Shown: in pieces, positions 1 to 5,946 of the stretch
How the letters are laid out: each line of letters opens with the position of its first letter
How positions within the stretch are numbered: the first letter of the stretch is position 1
Source of the DNA: Candidatus Spyradenecus faecavium
GTDB lineage: Bacteria > Verrucomicrobiota > Kiritimatiellia > RFP12 > DVOR01
NCBI GenBank assembly: GCA_018713405.1
Contig: DVOR01000175.1
Coordinates: forward strand, 1-5,946
Reading direction: 5' to 3'
Length of the DNA stretch: 5,946 nt
Notes under the pieces: generated by a model
What the model was told of the DNA's origin: nothing
Databases searched by the model: none
The model's input: only the letters and a program-made list of their open reading frames with translations
Made by a program: the position numbers and the translations under genes

Positions 1-1686
1 GAGGGCGGCGGCCTCGTCGTCGCGGCCGAGGGCGTGGAGGGCCTGGGCGCGGCGCATGGCGGCGTCGGTGCGGCGGGCGTGGTCGAGGGGGGTGGGGCCC
101 TGGGCGCCGGTGGGGGCGAGGGCCTTGGCGAAGAGGGCCTCAGCGGCCTGGAAGTCCTGCGCGTTGAAGAAGAGGAGGGCGCGCCAGTAGGCGGCCTCGG
201 GGAGGCCCTTGCCCTGGGGGAAGCGCGAGAGGTACTCGTCGAGGGCGGCGGCCGCGGCGGCCGTGTCGCCTTCGGAGAGGGCGTTGCGGGCGCGGAAGAG
301 GAGGGCCTCGGCGGCGACGGCGGCGTCGCCGGAGCCGAGGGCCAGGGTGAGGGCGCGCTCGACGCGGTCGTGCTGCTTGGCCTGGGCGAAGGCGTAGGCG
401 GCGGCGTAGGCGGCGTAGCCGGCGGTGGGGGCGTCTGGCCACCGCTCGGCGGTGCGGAGCCAGGTCTCGGCGGCCTGCGCGGCGTCGCCGGCCTGCTGCT
501 CGAGGAGTCCGAGGCGGTAGCCGGCGTCGGCGGCCTGGGCGGCGGGGGCGTTGTCCATGAGCCAGGCGGCCGCGGCGCGGGCCTGGGGGAGGTCCTTGGC
601 GCGCGCGGCGGCCTCGAGGCGGGAGGGTTCGAGGGCCAGGCGGGCCTCGGGGGAGAGCTTGGCGGAGACGCGTGCCCAGGCCTTGAGGAAGGCGTCGGGC
701 TCGCCGTCGCGGGCGCGCCGGGCGAGCATGGCTTGGGCGGCGGGGGCGGCCTCCTTGGCGTCGGGGAACTCGGAAAGGACGCGCTCGTAGGCAGTGAGGG
801 CGCCCTGGGCGTCGCCCAGCGCCTCGGCGATGAGGCCCTCGAAGAAGAAGCGGTCGGGCTTGGCGGAGGGGCGGAGGGCCTTCTCGGCGTCGAGCCAGGC
901 CTTGGCCTCGTCGGGGCGCTTGGCGCGGTAGGCGGCGTAGGCGGCCTGGGGGAGGAGGCCCGCGCGGCCGAGGGGCTCCTTGCCGGCCTCTTGGGCGAGG
1001 GCGGCGGCGCGGGCGTAGGCCTCGTCCTGGGCGTCGGCGGGGGTCTGCGCGGCGGCCTGTGCGAGGCGCCCGAAGGCCTCCGCGGCGAGGGTGGGGCGAT
1101 TTTCCTGCGGGGCCCAGGCGATGGCCTCGCGATAGCGTTGCCAGGCCTCTTGGCCCTTGCCCTCGGCGAGGAGGAGGTCGGCCTGGGCGGCCTTGGCCTG
1201 GGCGGCGAAGAGGCCTTGGCCCTGGGCGAGCTCGCCGAGGGTGGCGCGGGCCTCGTCGGCGCGGCCCAGCTTGGCGAGGCAGCGGCCGAGGTTGAGGAGG
1301 GCGGCCTGGCGGGTCTCGTCGGTGGCGGGGCCGTCGGCGACGGCGCGCAGGAGGGTGAGGGCCTCGTCGGGGCTGTCGCCGCGGTAGAGGAGGGAGACGG
1401 CGAGGCGGAGGCGGGCGGCGGCCTGGCGGTTGCCGGTGAGGCGGCCCGCGAGGTCGCGGTAGAGGGCGCGGGCCTTGTCGTCCCAGCCGAGCTTCTCGTA
1501 GCAGCCGGCGAGGGCGAAGGCGGCCTCGTCGTTGGGGCCGTCCTTGAGGATGGCCTCGTATTCGCGGGCGGCTTGGCGGACCATGCCGCGGCGGGCGAGG
1601 CCGTCGGCGAAGGCCAGGGCGCCGTCCTCGGCGGCGGCAAGGCCGGCGAGGGCGGCGGCGAGCAGGGTGAGGGCGAGACGGTTCAT
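1..1686 (-). CDS. Exported TPR-repeat protein, alanine-rich (3' end outside window)
   Basis: Translating the minus strand from ATG at 1686 gives 562 codons with no stop before the window edge. The first 19 residues (MNRLALTLLAAALAGLAAA) look like a signal peptide with cleavage before Glu20. The rest is alanine- and leucine-rich helical hairpins of TPR type. Clear units include DGLARRGMVRQAAREYEAIL (28-47), LNLGRCLAKLGRADEARATL (131-150), FEGLIAEALGDAQGALTAYE (282-301), AGYRLGLLEQQAGDAAQAAE (388-407) and YWRALLFFNAQDFQAAEALF (500-519). Stretches such as VLSEFPDAKEAAPAA (303-317) and YLSRFPQGKGLPEAAYWR (485-502) recall the BamD/YbgF outer-membrane-linked TPR families. No enzyme motif is visible. 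It starts 7 bases after the transferase stop and lacks a Shine-Dalgarno sequence, so it is probably coupled to the upstream gene. TPR scaffolds often help assemble or export envelope polymers, which fits this operon, but the partner is unknown. The opposite strand of this gene also carries a long open frame, which is a composition artefact. Confidence 0.85.
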   Translation of the reverse strand, partial: MNRLALTLLAAALAGLAAAEDGALAFADGLARRGMVRQAAREYEAILKDGPNDEAAFALAGCYEKLGWDDKARALYRDLAGRLTGNRQAAARLRLAVSLLYRGDSPDEALTLLRAVADGPATDETRQAALLNLGRCLAKLGRADEARATLGELAQGQGLFAAQAKAAQADLLLAEGKGQEAWQRYREAIAWAPQENRPTLAAEAFGRLAQAAAQTPADAQDEAYARAAALAQEAGKEPLGRAGLLPQAAYAAYRAKRPDEAKAWLDAEKALRPSAKPDRFFFEGLIAEALGDAQGALTAYERVLSEFPDAKEAAPAAQAMLARRARDGEPDAFLKAWARVSAKLSPEARLALEPSRLEAAARAKDLPQARAAAAWLMDNAPAAQAADAGYRLGLLEQQAGDAAQAAETWLRTAERWPDAPTAGYAAYAAAYAFAQAKQHDRVERALTLALGSGDAAVAAEALLFRARNALSEGDTAAAAAALDEYLSRFPQGKGLPEAAYWRALLFFNAQDFQAAEALFAKALAPTGAQGPTPLDHARRTDAAMRRAQALHALGRDDEAAAL

Positions 1687-1693
1687 GGGGGGA

Positions 1694-3616
1694 TCAGAGC
1701 GGGAGTGTGGCCTCCTCGATGGAGGCGCGGGCGAGGGTGATGCAGTGCTCCTTGCAGAAGGCGCGGATGTCGGCCAGGCGCTCGGGGCCGATGGCCGGGG
1801 TGGTGACGATGATGCGGGTGGGGCAGAGCTGGCGGAGGCGCTCGGGGGTGAGGCACTCAAGGGGGCCCAGGATGGGGAGGTCGCGGAAGATGCGGCCGCG
1901 GAGGCCGGGGTTGTCGTCGAGGACGCCGATGAGGGCGACGTTGTTGCGGGTGACGTTGGTCTCGAAGAGGGTGATGTAGGCGCGGAGGTTGACGCCGGCG
2001 CCGTAGAAGAGGACGCGCGGGATGGCGGGGTCGGTGAGGGAGCGATGGCGGAGGCGGGCGTTCTCGCTGGCGGCGAGCCATTGGAGGAAGGCCGGCTTGG
2101 CCAGGCGCATGAGGAGGAGCGGGACGGGGAGAAGGGCCGCCCAGAGGATGTGGCAGAGGCGGAGGTCCGCGGCCAGGCGGGGGACGGCGTAGGCCAGGAC
2201 GAGGTGGGAGACCAGCGAGCCGACGGCGACGGCGGCGACGACGTAGAAGGAGTCCTTGCGGGTGGAGCGGCCCCAGATGCGGGTGTAGGCGCGGGCGGCC
2301 ACGAGGCAGAGCGCCACGGGGACGGTGTAGGCCAGGAAGAGGTTCACCAGGACGGGCCAGGCGTAGGGGAGGTCGAAGCCGAAGAGGAGGAAGAGGAGGG
2401 TGAGGTAGAGGGCGGCCATGCAGACGAGGTCGCCGAGGAGGTAGAGGATGACGGTGACGGAGCGTTTGCCGCAACGGGCGCCGGGGCGGGCGAGGAGGCG
2501 GCCGGCGTCCCAGAGCTCGATGTCGGTCATGGCGCGGACGACGACGGTGGCGAAGGCGCCGAAGCCGATGATGAAGACGGTGGCCTTGGCCTCGCGCAGG
2601 GCAAGGGCCAGGAAGCCGACGGCCAGGAGGGCGAGGGCCAGGCCGTAGAGGCCCCAGACGGCGCGGCGTTGGTTGCCGCGGGCGAGGGAGAGGAAGCGGT
2701 GGTGGATGTGGTCGCGGTCGGCGGTCATGACGGCGGCGGAGTGCGCGCCGCCGGCGGAGGTCGTGTCGGCGGGGTCGACGCGGCGGAGGATGGCGCGGAG
2801 CGTGCGGCGGAGGATGGCCAGGGAGGTGTCGATGAGCGGCACGCCGATGCAGAGGACCGGCACGACGATCGAGACCAGGAAGGCGTCGCCGCGGCGGGAG
2901 ACCAAGGCCAGGGTGGCGAGGGTGAGGCCGACGAAGAGGCTGCCCGAGTCGCCGAGGAAGACGGTGGCGGGATTGTAGTTGTAGCGGAGGAAGCCGAGGA
3001 GGGCGCAGACGAAGATGACGGAGAAGGCCGGGGCAATCGTCTGGTCGACGAAGAAGGCCGCGCCGACCATGCCGACGGTGGCGATGACGGCCAGGCCCGA
3101 GGAGAGGCCGTCCAGGCCGTCGATGAGGTTGAAGGCGTTGACGACGCCGATGTACCACGCGAGGGTGAGGGGGACGTAGACCCAGGGCGAGTGGCCCCAC
3201 GCGCCCCAGGAGAGCGGGAGCGTCAGGCGGGCGCCGGCCCAGCAGAGGATGGCCGCGGCGGCGACCTGCGCGGCGAGCTTGAGGAGGGGCGGCACGCCGC
3301 GGCAGTCGTCCACCACGCCCACGCCCACGAGGATGGTCGCGGCGACGGTGAAGGCCGGGAGGACGCCCCAGAAGGGCGAGGCGGCAAGCAGCGTGGGCCA
3401 GAGCCAGACGCCCAGGCCGAGGGCGGCGTAGCAGGCGGCGACGACGGCGAGGCCGCCGCCGCGCGGGATGGGGCGGCGGTTCACGCGCCGCGCGTCGGGC
3501 TGGTCCACGGCGCCCAGGCGGCGCATGGCCCAGCGCGCCAGCGGCGTCAACACCAAGGAGAGGCCCAGGGCCAGCAGGCCCAGCGCCGCGGATTGCCAGA
3601 AACGTTCGGCGATCAT
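1694..3616 (-). CDS. WecA/MraY-type polyprenyl-phosphate sugar-1-phosphate transferase fused to a PglF/CapD-type N-terminal membrane-Rossmann module
   Basis: Residues 1 to about 375 form a polytopic transferase that would move HexNAc-1-phosphate from a UDP-sugar to undecaprenyl phosphate, the first membrane step of glycan assembly. Its family motifs are intact: PRGGGLAV (51-58), VVDDCRG (101-107), NAFNLIDGLDGL (160-171), the LGDSGS loop (221-226) and the HIHHR motif (303-307). Residues from about 384 resemble the N-terminal half of PglF/CapD/EpsC proteins. There are four membrane segments (about 387-412, 417-440, 457-478, 486-503), the RAYTRIWGRSTRKDSF loop (442-457) and a small Rossmann fold starting VLFYGAG (535-541), with LIGVLDDNPGLRG (562-574) and the strand RIIVTTPAI (601-609). 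The protein stops at residue 640, where CapD-type proteins continue into the catalytic short-chain dehydrogenase domain; no dehydratase TGxxGxxG or YxxxK motif is present. The ATG at 3616 overlaps the aminotransferase stop and has GGAG five bases upstream. The transferase half is confident; the role of the second half is unknown and may be regulatory or ligand-binding. Confidence 0.9.
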   Translation of the reverse strand: MIAERFWQSAALGLLALGLSLVLTPLARWAMRRLGAVDQPDARRVNRRPIPRGGGLAVVAACYAALGLGVWLWPTLLAASPFWGVLPAFTVAATILVGVGVVDDCRGVPPLLKLAAQVAAAAILCWAGARLTLPLSWGAWGHSPWVYVPLTLAWYIGVVNAFNLIDGLDGLSSGLAVIATVGMVGAAFFVDQTIAPAFSVIFVCALLGFLRYNYNPATVFLGDSGSLFVGLTLATLALVSRRGDAFLVSIVVPVLCIGVPLIDTSLAILRRTLRAILRRVDPADTTSAGGAHSAAVMTADRDHIHHRFLSLARGNQRRAVWGLYGLALALLAVGFLALALREAKATVFIIGFGAFATVVVRAMTDIELWDAGRLLARPGARCGKRSVTVILYLLGDLVCMAALYLTLLFLLFGFDLPYAWPVLVNLFLAYTVPVALCLVAARAYTRIWGRSTRKDSFYVVAAVAVGSLVSHLVLAYAVPRLAADLRLCHILWAALLPVPLLLMRLAKPAFLQWLAASENARLRHRSLTDPAIPRVLFYGAGVNLRAYITLFETNVTRNNVALIGVLDDNPGLRGRIFRDLPILGPLECLTPERLRQLCPTRIIVTTPAIGPERLADIRAFCKEHCITLARASIEEATLPL

Positions 3617-4701
3617 AGGTGCTCCAGGACAGACACGGCCTCCTCCATCGACACAGGGTCAAGCCCGCGCCCGGAGGGGAGGCACAGCCCCCGGGCGAAG
3701 AGCGCCTCCCCGACGCCGGAGAGGAGGGCCGGCGCGCCTTGGAAGACCGGCTGCAGGTGCATGGGCTTCCAGAGCGGGCGGGCCTCGAGGCCGCGCGCGG
3801 CGAGCGCCGCGACGGCGCGGAGGGGGTCGCGCCCCTCCAGGGTGACGACGGTGAGCCAGCGGTTGGGCACGCCATAGGGCGCGGTGGGCATGGGCGTGGC
3901 CCAGCCGGGCAGGCGCGCCAGCCAGTCGGCCCACACGCGGGCCTTGTCGCGGAGCGCGTCGTCGAGATGGCGGAACTGCGCCAGGCCGATGGCCGCCGGG
4001 ACGTTGCCCAGGCGCCCGTGGGTGCCCAGGGTGCGATGCTCGTACCACGGGACGGGCTCGCGGCCCTGGCCGGCGAGCTTGCGGCAGCGGGCCAGCAGGT
4101 CGGGGTCGTCGGTCAGCAGCAGGCCGCCGCCGCCGGCGGTGACAATCTTGTTGCCGTTGAGGGAGTGGACGGCGGCCCAGGCGCCCTTGCCCGCGGGCCG
4201 CCCGCGGTAGGTGGCGCCGAGGGACTCGGCGGCGTCGACGATCAGGCGGACGCCCCGGTCGCGGCAGAGCGCGGCCAGCGCGTCGACGTCGCAGCATTGG
4301 CCGTAGAGGTCGGTGGCGACGAGGGCGCGGGCGCGGGGGTGCGCCTCGAGGGCGCGGGCGGCGAGGCCGACGTCCATGCACCAGGTGGCGGGGTCGGCGT
4401 CGACGAAGACGGGCGTGGCGCCGCGGTCGACGAAGGGGGCGACCGAGGCGATGAAGGTGAGGTCGCTGGCGATCACCTCGTCGCCGGGGCCGATGCCCAG
4501 GGCGCGGGCCAGCAGTTCCAGGGCCATGGTGCCCGAGACGGTCGCCAGGGCGCCGGCGAAGCCGAGGCGCGCCGCGGCCTCGCGCTCGAGGGCGTCGACC
4601 ATCGGGCCGCAGGGGGCGATGTAGTTGGAGGCGAAGGCCTGGGCGACGAGGTCGCGCTCGTCGTCGCCGTTCAGGTAAGGGGGCGAGAGAAAGGCCTTCA
4701 T
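3613..4701 (-). CDS. pglE: PglE/EpsN-type UDP-sugar 4-aminotransferase (DegT/DnrJ/EryC1/StrS family, PLP-dependent)
   Basis: This 362-residue protein has the full family length. Family members transfer an amino group from glutamate to a UDP-4-keto-6-deoxy-HexNAc, giving the UDP-4-amino-sugar precursor of bacillosamine-type sugars in the cytoplasm. Remembered PglE and EpsN sequences align along the whole length. Shared motifs include FLSPPYLNG (4-12), SNYIAPCGP (25-33), DLTFIASVAP (80-89), DLYGQ (131-135), DAAESLG (156-162), SLNGNKIVTAGGGG (180-193), PNRWLT (279-284), ARPLWKPMHLQPVF (307-320) and GLCLPSG (338-344). Lys185 in NGNK is the expected Schiff-base lysine, and Asp156 the expected PLP ring partner. 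The ATG at 4701 overlaps the preceding stop (ATGA) and has no Shine-Dalgarno sequence, so translation probably depends on coupling. The stop overlaps the next ATG, again as ATGA. The symbol rests on PglE/EpsN resemblance; the exact sugar epimer made is not settled by sequence, and a related 4-aminotransferase such as a PseC-type enzyme is the main alternative. Confidence 0.9.
   Translation of the reverse strand: MKAFLSPPYLNGDDERDLVAQAFASNYIAPCGPMVDALEREAAARLGFAGALATVSGTMALELLARALGIGPGDEVIASDLTFIASVAPFVDRGATPVFVDADPATWCMDVGLAARALEAHPRARALVATDLYGQCCDVDALAALCRDRGVRLIVDAAESLGATYRGRPAGKGAWAAVHSLNGNKIVTAGGGGLLLTDDPDLLARCRKLAGQGREPVPWYEHRTLGTHGRLGNVPAAIGLAQFRHLDDALRDKARVWADWLARLPGWATPMPTAPYGVPNRWLTVVTLEGRDPLRAVAALAARGLEARPLWKPMHLQPVFQGAPALLSGVGEALFARGLCLPSGRGLDPVSMEEAVSVLEHL
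3622..3625 (-). promoter_or_regulatory. Shine-Dalgarno site for the transferase fusion gene
   Basis: The minus strand reads GGAG, CACCT, ATG, a five-base spacing to the start at 3616. The site lies within the last codons of the aminotransferase gene. With the ATGA overlap it supports this start, which also places the first hydrophobic segment right behind a short N-terminus. Confidence 0.6.
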
Positions 4702-5459
4702 TGCGCGGGGGGCGTGCGGAGGGAGTAGAAGAGGATGCCGAGCCACTCCTTGACGTAGTAGGCGGCCTTGCCGGCGGCCTCGGGGGTGGGGAGCTGCGTC
4801 CACAGCGGCCCGGCGAAGGGGGCGTAGGGCGTGTTCTCGTAGTCGCAGCCCACGGGGACGAACGCGATGTCGTCGGCGCGGAAGAGCATCTTGGCGCGGG
4901 GCATGTGCCAGGCCGAGGTGACGAGGAGGACCTTCTTGCACCCGCGCTCGCGGAGGAGGCTGAAGGTCTTGGAAGCGTTCTCGGCGGTGTCGCGGGCCTC
5001 GGTCTCGCAGACGATGGAGGAGGCCGGCACGCCGAGCGTCTCCATCAGCGGCTTCTCGGCCCGCTCGGCGCCGATGCCCGTGGGGATGACGATGGGGGCC
5101 TTGCCGGCGCGGAAGAGGCGCACACCCATGATGGCACGGTCGGCCGCGGGGTGAAGCTCCGGATAGGGGCGGCCCTCGACCACCTCCCCCACGCCGCCGC
5201 CGAGCACGACGATGGCGTCGGCCTGCGGGATGGCCTCGAGCGGGGTGGGCGGGCATTGCCGCTCCAGCGAGTGGCCCAGCAGGGCGGCCACCGCCGGCAA
5301 TCCCATGACGAAGAGCAGCGCCGCCAGCGCGACCACGCAGATCGCCGGGCGGATGGCCTTCCGCCGCACCAGCCACAGCCCCGTCGCCAAGAGCCCGAGC
5401 ATGACCAGCGTGTAGGGCATGCACAGCCACGTCAGCCATTTGAACAGCGCGAAGACCAT
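4698..5459 (-). CDS. DUF218 (YdcF/SanA/ElyC-family) membrane-anchored protein
   Basis: This 253-residue protein has two hydrophobic segments at about residues 9-31 and 37-61, separated by a basic turn (VRRKAIR). A DUF218 domain follows from about residue 79. Visible family motifs are ADAIVVLGGGV (80-90), the ADRAIMGVRLFRAGKAP stretch (106-122), an acidic ETEARDTAENA block (152-162) and VTSAWHMPRA (180-189). The positive-inside rule places the basic turn in the cytoplasm and the DUF218 domain outside the membrane; this is inference. In E. coli the relative ElyC affects envelope integrity and undecaprenyl carrier metabolism, but the family's biochemical activity is poorly defined. The ATG at 5459 is chosen because it has a strong Shine-Dalgarno sequence, overlaps the rex stop, and starts directly before the first membrane segment. 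The open frame further upstream is only an antisense-like extension through rex. The stop overlaps the aminotransferase start (ATGA). Family call is strong; function is uncertain. Confidence 0.9.
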   Translation of the reverse strand: MVFALFKWLTWLCMPYTLVMLGLLATGLWLVRRKAIRPAICVVALAALLFVMGLPAVAALLGHSLERQCPPTPLEAIPQADAIVVLGGGVGEVVEGRPYPELHPAADRAIMGVRLFRAGKAPIVIPTGIGAERAEKPLMETLGVPASSIVCETEARDTAENASKTFSLLRERGCKKVLLVTSAWHMPRAKMLFRADDIAFVPVGCDYENTPYAPFAGPLWTQLPTPEAAGKAAYYVKEWLGILFYSLRTPPAQ

Positions 5460-5946
5460 CAGACACTCCTCTCTTGGATGCGGTGCAGCAGCACGGCCAG
5501 GCTCACGGCCAGGTCCTCGCGCTGCACCAGGATCTCCTCGGGCACCTCCAGGCGCGCGGGGGTGAAGTTCCAGATGGCGCGGACCCCGCCGGCGACCATC
5601 TGCTCGGCCACGCGCTGGGCGCGCTCGGCCGGCACGGTGAGGATGCCCAGCGGCACCCCCAGGCGCATGACCTTCTCGGTGATGGTGCTGGCGGGGAAGA
5701 CCGGCGTGCCGGCCAGCACCAGGTTGCACCGCTCGGGCGCGGCGTCGAAGGCCGCCACGATGCGCAGCCCCTGCCGCCGGAACCCGGGATAGCCCAACAA
5801 GGCCGAGCCCAGGCGCCCGACCCCGGCCAACACCGCCGTCTGCTCCGACGCCGCCCCCGTCAGGCGCTCCAGCGCCTCGACCAGCTCGGCGATGGGGAAG
5901 CCGACGCGCGGCGTGCCGCGCACGCCCGTCCGCGCCAGGTCCTTGC
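5459..5946 (-). CDS. rex: Redox-sensing transcriptional repressor Rex (5' end outside window)
   Basis: Rex proteins are cytoplasmic dimeric repressors that sense the NADH/NAD+ ratio: NAD+ favours operator binding and NADH releases it. The visible 161 codons begin with KDLARTG, matching the end of the family's winged-helix domain (usual form RKDL..G). A Rossmann NAD(H) domain follows, with the glycine-rich loop GVGRLG at visible residues 41-46 and the acidic end of strand 2 in VAAFD (63-67). The family's C-terminal signature lies around AIWNFTPARLEVPEE (123-137), and the domain-swap helix is near the end. About 50 N-terminal residues are missing compared with the usual length of roughly 210. 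The frame stays open to the window edge, so the GTG at 5923 is an internal codon and not the start. The stop TGA shares its A with the next gene's ATG (TGATG), which implies translational coupling. Family assignment is firm; its target operators cannot be seen here. Confidence 0.93.
   Translation of the reverse strand, partial: KDLARTGVRGTPRVGFPIAELVEALERLTGAASEQTAVLAGVGRLGSALLGYPGFRRQGLRIVAAFDAAPERCNLVLAGTPVFPASTITEKVMRLGVPLGILTVPAERAQRVAEQMVAGGVRAIWNFTPARLEVPEEILVQREDLAVSLAVLLHRIQERSV
5466..5473 (-). promoter_or_regulatory. Shine-Dalgarno site for the DUF218 gene
   Basis: The minus strand reads GAGAGGAG, then six bases (TGTCTG), then the ATG at 5459. The site lies inside the last codons of rex. 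It decides the start of the DUF218 gene over the much longer upstream open frame, and suggests independent ribosome loading in addition to coupling from rex. Confidence 0.75.

Noticed and set aside
1..700. GGCG/GAGG-rich repetitive texture as a possible tandem DNA repeat.
   Set aside because: No fixed-period unit is seen. The pattern is explained by alanine- and leucine-rich TPR helices written with a narrow codon set.
34..1740. Plus-strand open frame of 568 codons, glycine/alanine/glutamate-rich.
   Set aside because: It is the antisense of the TPR gene. Its low-complexity composition simply mirrors GCC/CTC/GAG codons on the other strand, it has no recognisable domain, and it runs across the junction of two well-supported minus-strand genes.
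1857..3875. Minus-strand open frame of 672 codons, arginine/proline-rich.
   Set aside because: It is an out-of-frame reading of the transferase gene and the end of the aminotransferase. The proline/arginine richness is typical of a shifted frame in GC-rich DNA.
1532..3877. Plus-strand open frame of 781 codons, the longest in the window.
   Set aside because: It is acidic and glycine-rich low-complexity sequence lying antisense to the transferase fusion and the end of the aminotransferase, both of which carry full family motifs. High GC content removes stop codons from antisense frames.
3619..4728. Plus-strand open frame of 369 codons opposite the aminotransferase.
   Set aside because: It is an antisense shadow with no motif. 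The minus-strand frame aligns end to end with PglE/EpsN proteins.
4702..5466. A 255-codon N-terminal extension of the aminotransferase frame beginning at 5466.
   Set aside because: It covers the whole DUF218 gene in another frame and adds length far beyond the family's ~360-390 residues; ATG 4701 gives the expected FLSPP start.
5460..5729. A 90-codon N-terminal extension of the DUF218 frame beginning at 5729.
   Set aside because: It overlaps rex out of frame, reads as arginine/proline-rich noise, and is superseded by the ATG at 5459 with its good ribosome-binding site and membrane segment.
4701..5792. Plus-strand open frame of 363 codons opposite the DUF218 and rex genes.
   Set aside because: Low-complexity histidine/glycine/arginine-rich antisense translation crossing a gene junction; the minus-strand genes explain the region.
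5921..5923. GTG as the start codon of rex.
   Set aside because: The same frame continues upstream to the window edge and encodes KDLARTG, part of the conserved Rex DNA-binding domain, so the true start is outside the window.

Overview
The window is a compact, very GC-rich (about 70% by eye) stretch of bacterial chromosome. All five genes lie on the minus strand, so they read from right to left. Nearly every base is coding: three of the four junctions are 1- or 4-base stop/start overlaps and the fourth is a 7-base gap. This is the layout of one operon. No tRNA, rRNA, CRISPR array, insertion sequence, terminator or promoter was seen, and no gene-free stretch exceeds a few bases. The operon promoter and the 5' end of its first visible gene lie beyond the right edge. 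The last visible gene runs off the left edge.

In transcription order: (1) 5946-5459, a partial rex-type redox-sensing repressor, keeping the end of its DNA-binding domain and the whole NAD(H)-binding domain. (2) 5459-4698, a DUF218 protein (YdcF/SanA/ElyC family) with two N-terminal membrane segments. (3) 4701-3613, a DegT/DnrJ/EryC1/StrS-family PLP sugar aminotransferase closely resembling PglE and EpsN, which make the 4-amino sugar on the UDP-bacillosamine route. (4) 3616-1694, a 640-residue membrane protein joining a complete WecA/MraY-type polyprenyl-phosphate sugar-1-phosphate transferase to the membrane and Rossmann N-terminal half of a PglF/CapD/EpsC-type protein, without the catalytic dehydratase domain. 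(5) 1686-1, a signal-peptide-bearing, alanine-rich TPR protein of at least 562 residues with no stop codon in the window.

Together the genes suggest an envelope or exported-glycan locus. The aminotransferase would make a nucleotide-linked amino sugar, the fusion protein would load a sugar phosphate onto undecaprenyl phosphate, and the DUF218 protein may act on carrier-lipid or envelope metabolism. The TPR protein is probably outside the cytoplasm and may serve as an assembly or docking scaffold. A redox-responsive repressor at the head could tie the operon to NADH/NAD+ balance. These functional links are inferences from gene order and family resemblance.

The organism cannot be fixed from this window. 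High GC, Rex, and a PglE/EpsN plus polytopic-transferase set would fit a Planctomycetota/PVC-type or other environmental lineage, with low confidence. The most distinctive item is the transferase/CapD-N-terminal fusion. The operon also lacks an evident 4,6-dehydratase to feed its aminotransferase within the window.
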